Source: Lepidurus packardi
Taxonomy: Eukaryota; Arthropoda; Branchiopoda; Notostraca; Triopsidae
Length of the DNA stretch: 64,000 bases
NCBI GenBank assembly: GCA_023053545.1
Contig: JAKZAN010000007.1
Coordinates: 8,928,001-8,992,000 of the forward strand
Direction: 5' to 3'
Shown here one piece after another: positions 59,269 through 64,000 of the stretch. Position numbers and translations under genes: made by a program. The first letter of the stretch is position 1, and each line of letters starts with the position of its first letter. Below the pieces are notes generated by a model. That model was not told the DNA's origin. It was given only the letters and a program-made list of their open reading frames with translations, and searched no databases.

Positions 59269-60752
59269 TCGAACTTGGAAATGGTGCGTAAAATTGCGGT
59301 AAAAAAAGTAAAAAAAAAAAAAAAGTAAAAAAAAAATCATGCCATGTGGGTAGGAAAAAAGGAGAAAGAAAGAAAGGGTTCAAAGAGAAGGTGGTAATTT
59401 ACCTCGTAATCGGGACCAACCCGTACAATGACTTTTTGCGAGGAGTTTTGAGCTACTGCCAAGGCACGGTGATGCAATTCCTCAAGTTTCTTCCGTTTCT
59501 CCACTTCACGCTCCAATCGCTTTTTCCAAGCTTCTTCTCGCTGGCCCATCAGATCCAAGTAATGTTGCAAGGTGGTCAACAAACCGCTGGTGGTGGCCTT
59601 AAACGTGAGCGACTCACCCCGGAAATCCAAGGCATGGGCCCCATGTTGTAAAAGCAAGTCTCGCGAAACTTTTTCCAAGGCAACACCTGCTCAAAACGTG
59701 TTTTCACTTGTACACTTTATATAGTAGGACAGAGACGAATTACGAGTATGCTCTGAGGAGGTGTCGGTTTCAATGTCATCCGAATCTTCGTCCAAATCCT
59801 CCAAGGAACCTGTTTCAGCAATATATAAACAGAATATACATAAAAAATAGATAAATAGGAATTGAAAATAGAAAAGAAATAGAAATAGAAATCAATAGAA
59901 AAATAGAAATTGATCAAAATGTCAAAAAGGTCTAAGAAAGTCAGTTGTTACCATTGGGCAGGGGTTTCATGGCCGCTGTGGCTTGAACACAGGCATCGAA
60001 GTAGCTTTGAAGGGTATCCACTTGCCGCACAAGTATGTCACGGTAAGTTTCCATTTCGCAAAGTTTCTCCCTCAGGCCTTTAATAGTTGAGGAAGAAAAA
60101 GAATAACAGAAATTTTAAATTCTTATCGAAAAACCACAAGATAAGAACGAGTACCTCTTCCTCTCCGGAAACTCGACCCTGACGCGGTGGAAATATTGTT
60201 GGATGTCAGGGATACGCTGCTGCCATATCTCCTTAGGCCTTCGCTTTCTTCGTACATTGACTGTCGTACATAACGCATACAAATATAGCATTATTTAGAT
60301 TTTTTGAAAAAAATACATTAAAAAAAATGAAATATACCTTGTGAGTTTCCAGAACATCCAGCCACCGCTGCTTTTCTTCAGGCGTTTGGGCTCGTAGATA
60401 CCACACACAGTCGCTAACGGATACATCGAATCGGCACTCGTCAAATTCATGAGCCTAGAATGTAGAAATTGCCAAAGAATATCAATGAATGTTTGTTTAG
60501 TACTTAGATAATAGAATAGTTTACCTTTATTGCAGCCTTAAGTATGCTGACCGATCCACGGCATCCAAAACCAGTTTCTAACTCGGACTTGTAATAAGCA
60601 AGTGTGCCGTCTTTGATGACAATATAGCGATCTTGCCAGCCATGGATATAATTGGTCCATTTGCATAACGTTCCACTGAAATCCGGCGCTGAACTCTGGT
60701 TTTCAATCTCGTCTTCTTCGTCACTCAAGTCCCCACTATGGTTGTCTGACAT
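56869..60752 (-). CDS. Ceramide transfer protein CERT (STARD11/GPBP), 11 coding exons
   Basis: It carries ceramide from the ER to the trans-Golgi for sphingomyelin synthesis. Minus-strand coding exons are 60752-60525, 60454-60338, 60260-60155, 60077-59952, 59809-59744, 59686-59403, 58481-58323, 58242-58017, 57463-57261, 57191-57059 and 56996-56869, in phase, giving 591 aa (human short form 598). The PH domain (about 17-115) has [20 protein letters not shown] and would bind Golgi PI4P. A Ser-rich motif ([10 protein letters not shown]) follows; it is the phospho-regulated region in the family. A helical middle region contains [20 protein letters not shown]. The FFAT motif EFYDA (320-324) would bind VAP at the ER. 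The START domain (about 365-591) has [11 protein letters not shown] and [17 protein letters not shown]. The ATG at 60752 (aaacATGtc) is preferred. A 75-nt 5' UTR intron (60858-60784) is predicted. Confidence 0.95.
57618..57701. other. ~84-nt imperfect hairpin in CERT intron 8
   Basis: cttataagcgttc (57618-57630) pairs exactly with gaacgcttataag (57689-57701). Inside, aaact pairs with agttt and tttaca with tgtaaa around the loop tgtcgac-like centre. The size and shape recall a microRNA precursor, but it could equally be a small foldback element. Confidence 0.6.
58975..59335. repeat. ~65-bp A-rich tandem repeat in CERT intron 6
   Basis: Five copies of aattcgaacttggaaatggt and gcgtaaaattgcagtaaaaa separated by A-runs of variable length (up to about 26). 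This swells a typical short intron to 921 bp. Confidence 0.95.
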
Positions 60753-60784
60753 GTTTCCCACTCACCAGTCAGATTAGGAATGCC

Positions 60785-61434
60785 TGGGAGAAAAGGATTA
60801 ACGTAATGCCAACGGGTTCGAGTGAAGGCAAGACTGTATATGCATAATAAGTACTTACAAAGTTTACAGGTGTTCCCAAATGCTAATTATTTTTGAGGCG
60901 AACAATGTCGTAATACAGTAAAGGGAATGCGGAAATGATAATTGGTTCAGTGACGGGAGCAGGAACAGCCGCAGTCTTACGTACGTTTTATGACTCACTC
61001 ATATCAGGCGGATTGTTTACTAATTATGCGACATTGTTGTTTTTACTGACATCGTTGTTTTGAAGGGAATTTTTGATCGATTTACTTTACAAAACAAACC
61101 GGTTTACCAACGATACCGATAATGAAGCGTAAAGGTATCGTAAAGGTGATACTTAGTATATTTGTGTTCGGGAAAGCCGGGGAAGGCTTTCCTTAAGCTT
61201 AATATCGATGTTTAGAACAGCGTTTAGATAGTGAAGGTGATTTGAAGTCAAAGTTTGATCGATAATCAAGCCATGACATTCTTGATTCACGATACCTATA
61301 TCGAGCCAGCCTCCAATCGATACTTGAGCGTCTGCGAGGCTGTAGAGCGTTTGTTATCACCGATTTTTGTTTGTTTCGCGTTCCATTGCAAGGCTTTTAT
61401 TAGTTAGCACATCAGAAACTCATTTTGAGCCAAA
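60785..61434. promoter_or_regulatory. Divergent promoter region, CERT/ENSA
   Basis: The ATGs of the two head-to-head genes are 682 bp apart. A donor (aaacttt|gtaagt, 60859/60858 minus) marks a CERT 5' UTR exon, leaving about 500 bp for both promoters. No TATA box was identified. Confidence 0.4.
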
Positions 61435-61976
61435 ATGGCGACTGAACACAAGTTTGCCGTTCCCCAAGAACCTCGCGAGGAGCCAGAAGGGAGTGAACAG
61501 CATGACAATGACTCGGCTGCACGAGAAACTCAACAAAGTGCCAAGGTAATTTTAGTTTCAAACTTAAAGAGACCACGTTGAACTCCGACTAACCTTTTTC
61601 CTTAGGATCTTGAAAAGCAAGAAGAAGCCAAACTTAAGGCCAAGTTGGCCCAAGGAAGACCCTTAGCTGGTCAATCTGCATTTCTGCAAAAACGCTTAAA
61701 CAAAGGGGTAATTTTGTCATTTTTTTCCGCAATCTTTGAACGATAACGGCTTGAAACTTATATATCCTGCTTTCCCACTTGCAGCAAAAGTATTTTGACT
61801 CGGGAGATTACCAAATGGCCAAGCAGAAAGTGCCTACTACCGGCCAAATCCAGCCCGCACGTCCTTCGCCTGTTGGCCTCCCCCAATCTACTGGAGAAAC
61901 TATTCCCACGCCAGATTCTATGCCTATCCGGAAAACGTCTATCGTTCAAAGCAAACTTGCCAGCCCTGCTATGTAA
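61435..61976 (+). CDS. Endosulfine/ARPP19 family PP2A-B55 inhibitor, 3 exons
   Basis: When phosphorylated by Greatwall kinase, this small disordered protein inhibits PP2A-B55 and so permits mitotic entry. Exons are 61435-61545, 61606-61707 and 61785-61976, in phase, giving 134 aa. The diagnostic core KYFDSGDYQMAK holds the Greatwall site Ser77. The preceding segment LAQGRPLAGQSAFLQKRL is the conserved N-terminal helix region. The C-terminus has RKTSIVQSKLA, a PKA-type site at Ser123. The start at caaaATGG has a good context. Confidence 0.96.
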
Positions 61977-62563
61977 AACCTTTTTGCTGCCTGCTTTCGA
62001 GAAACCTGTGCAAGAATTACAAAAACCTTAAACAAACAAAAAAACACACATTTGGTGAGCACTAGGAACGCAAGGATGTCAGCATGGATTTGATACTAAA
62101 ACTAAAACACAGAAAAAAACTCTTGCTAGAAAACTTTTAAATTCCTTCGTGGTATCTATTTAATCGTATTGTGTCCCTTTACTGTTCAATTGGAAGGTTT
62201 TGGCTCCATATTACTATATTTTTTGGTCCAATTCTCTCAATTTACTGCACACTAACCCCGACATAGTAAAAAAAAAAAAAAAAAAAAAAAACTTTTTTTT
62301 TCCCGATTTTTTTCTTTCAAGCCTCTTTGGTACTTGCGGGCCCTAGTTATTATTGTACAGGAATATTAATAGCTGGTGCGGTGTGGCGCTATAATACATC
62401 AAATTCTTTTTCACTTCAGAATTTCTTTTCCTTCTCTTGGTTGTCGGCTTTGTACAGTAATTACAATTGGAAGTAATGGAAACATGACCACAACGTGAGT
62501 CAATAAGGTCACGTTTGACTGCATGGGACAGGGAACAAAATGCCCTGCGGGTTCGGTAGAACC
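61977..62563. other. Convergent 3' UTRs of ENSA and DET1
   Basis: The stop codons of the two genes face each other 587 bp apart. A 27-nt A-run followed by a T-run lies at about 62269-62300. No canonical AATAAA is seen near the ENSA stop. Confidence 0.5.
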
Positions 62564-64000
62564 TTACGAGCTTACGTGTCTTACATGAAGATTCACAACA
62601 TACTCTGCGTTGGTACGTTGAACACTAATAGCGAAAGGATCCGTAGGGTGAAATGTAAAAGCCACGAGTCTTCTAGCGGTGGGAGGTGCATTTCTGCCTA
62701 GCACGCCAGCATGGATGCAGAACTTGAGCAGCCCCGAGTCGCGAGCGTAGAACCTGTAAGAAAAAGAAAACGAAGAAAATGAAGAAACGGTTAAAAATAC
62801 AAGGATGAGAAGTTGGTCGTATCGCTTTTAGACACAAGAAGTGGGAGGGCTGGAAATACCGTATAGGATGCTCTCCAGATGCTTTGGGTCGTTCCATGAC
62901 CGAAATCCACTTTTCGTCGTAGGAAAAGAGTGCCAAGTCCAGATAAGGTGAACTCGAGTAAGACTGCGCTGAGATGGGCAATTGTGCTAAAAGACGCTTG
63001 GTTGCTTCCAAGGGTCCACCAAATCGAGCGCTGACAATGGTCTGTTTAAAGCGCTCGTGCAAAACCCTGGCGAGAAGTACAAAAAGAAAAGGTAAACAAG
63101 TTTACAACTAGTCCAAGAATACACCATTCTTAAAATCAACAAGCGAGCAGAGGATAGGTAGGGGTTCACTATCTAAAGATAGTTTGCTCCATTCGCAATT
63201 CAATCATATGATCCTTTAAAATCGTTCATAGGCCACACCCTGACACTTCAGCTACGTCACGATATAATTTTTGTGGATTAACTCGTGAATTGTATGTCAG
63301 AAAAATGGGAAATTCATTGTTTATTCTGAGAATAAGTTAGACTATAAAAGTGTTTCTAAATGCCAGTTCTATGGGCGATTTTGGGAGATTGTTATTTTGT
63401 TATCCTTCAACTAGTGTTAGTCACGACCGGTAGATGCTACCAAATCCTTCATGAGATAAAAAGACCCTTCTACTACCTCACAATGAAAATTTTGTAGATC
63501 AATAAGCGCGTGAACTGTACTTCATAAATTTTGAAACTTAGTTCTTTGCTAGGAGTATAATTTAAGCTGTAAGAAACTAATATATCTAAATGTCATTTCA
63601 GTAGGCATTGTGGCAACTGTTATCCTTTAACTAGTGTTAACTAGTGCTAGCGATGACCGGTAGATGCTTCCAAGTCCCTTTATTAGCCAATCCATTTCTT
63701 ACCTGGCGTAAATATTGCTGGAGGGCGAACAGGTATATTGGTTCTCAGTATGGAGGCCAGCATTGCGGAAATAATCGCAGAAATTCTCAAAGAGCTCTAG
63801 AAACTCTGCAGAAGAATTCTCATAAACGTTGAGAACTTGAGACGTCTCCATGTTGTACACAACAAAGAACGATGGCTGGGTATTGGGCTCTTGCGACCGT
63901 AGAGTGACGACATCTTCACTCGCGTACTTGATCAACAAATGTACTTCGTCCAGTAATTGCATTTTCCACATTCTTAGCGATCGAAAGTGTTCGAAATGCA
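62564..64000 (-). CDS. DET1 homologue, C-terminal part (gene continues beyond window)
   Basis: De-etiolated-1 is a substrate-side component of CUL4-DDB1 ubiquitin ligases with COP1 and DDA1. Three minus-strand exons are visible: 64000-63703 (entering from outside the window), 63066-62860 and 62753-62564, in phase. Recognisable segments are [81 protein letters not shown] and [14 protein letters not shown] near the stop. About 230 residues of a protein usually near 550 aa are present. The 636-nt intron between the first two visible exons contains a diverged two-copy repeat (cgaccggtagatgct near 63425 and 63655). Confidence 0.93.

Noticed and set aside
59102-59383. Phe-rich 93-codon minus-strand frame
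   Set aside because: It is a translation of the A-rich repeat in CERT intron 6.

Overview
This is nuclear DNA of an animal, most likely an arthropod and plausibly a small-genome crustacean such as a cladoceran. The genes are split by GT-AG introns, and most introns are only 50-100 nt. Two genes belong to families that point to arthropods: a nuclear receptor of the E78 type and a Dpr-type two-immunoglobulin protein. An interstitial run of the arthropod telomere repeat (TTAGG) lies near 41.1 kb. The species cannot be named from the sequence. No bacterial operon, virus or CRISPR array was seen. Eight protein-coding genes were reconstructed exon by exon: reading phase is kept across every junction and the protein lengths fit the families.

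Layout. 1-3.6 kb: repeat-bearing flank beyond the 3' end of E78. 3.6-12.5 kb (minus): E78, eight coding exons; its two long introns carry a T-rich repeat and a six-copy 225-bp satellite. 12.5-22.5 kb: no gene seen; minisatellites, a TATTA tract and a GC-rich foldback element. 22.5-28.8 kb (minus): the Dpr-type gene, five exons, with a 2.26-kb inverted-repeat element inside intron 1. 28.8-43.3 kb: no convincing gene; a dimeric ~130-bp repeat, a 207-bp satellite with an 828-bp higher-order period, and a foldback element split by a TTAA-flanked MITE. 43.6-64 kb: a compact gene cluster of LARS1 (+), TNFAIP8-like (-), AMACR (+), DCP2 (-), CERT (-), endosulfine (+) and the C-terminal part of DET1 (-, running off the window).

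The clustered genes are mostly housekeeping: leucine charging of tRNA, peroxisomal racemisation of branched acyl-CoAs, mRNA decapping, ceramide transport from ER to Golgi, inhibition of PP2A-B55 in mitosis, and a ubiquitin-ligase adaptor. They are not a pathway. Two pairs are divergent and may share promoters (TNFAIP8-like/AMACR and CERT/ENSA). AMACR/DCP2 and ENSA/DET1 are convergent. The sharp contrast between the repeat-rich left two thirds (two developmental genes) and the dense right third is the main large-scale feature. The most notable items are a nested TTAA MITE whose empty site can be read from the other arm of its host, a higher-order satellite, a transposon-like element with a 7-bp target-site duplication in the dpr intron, and two introns in which a 3' splice site has been copied upstream of the real one.
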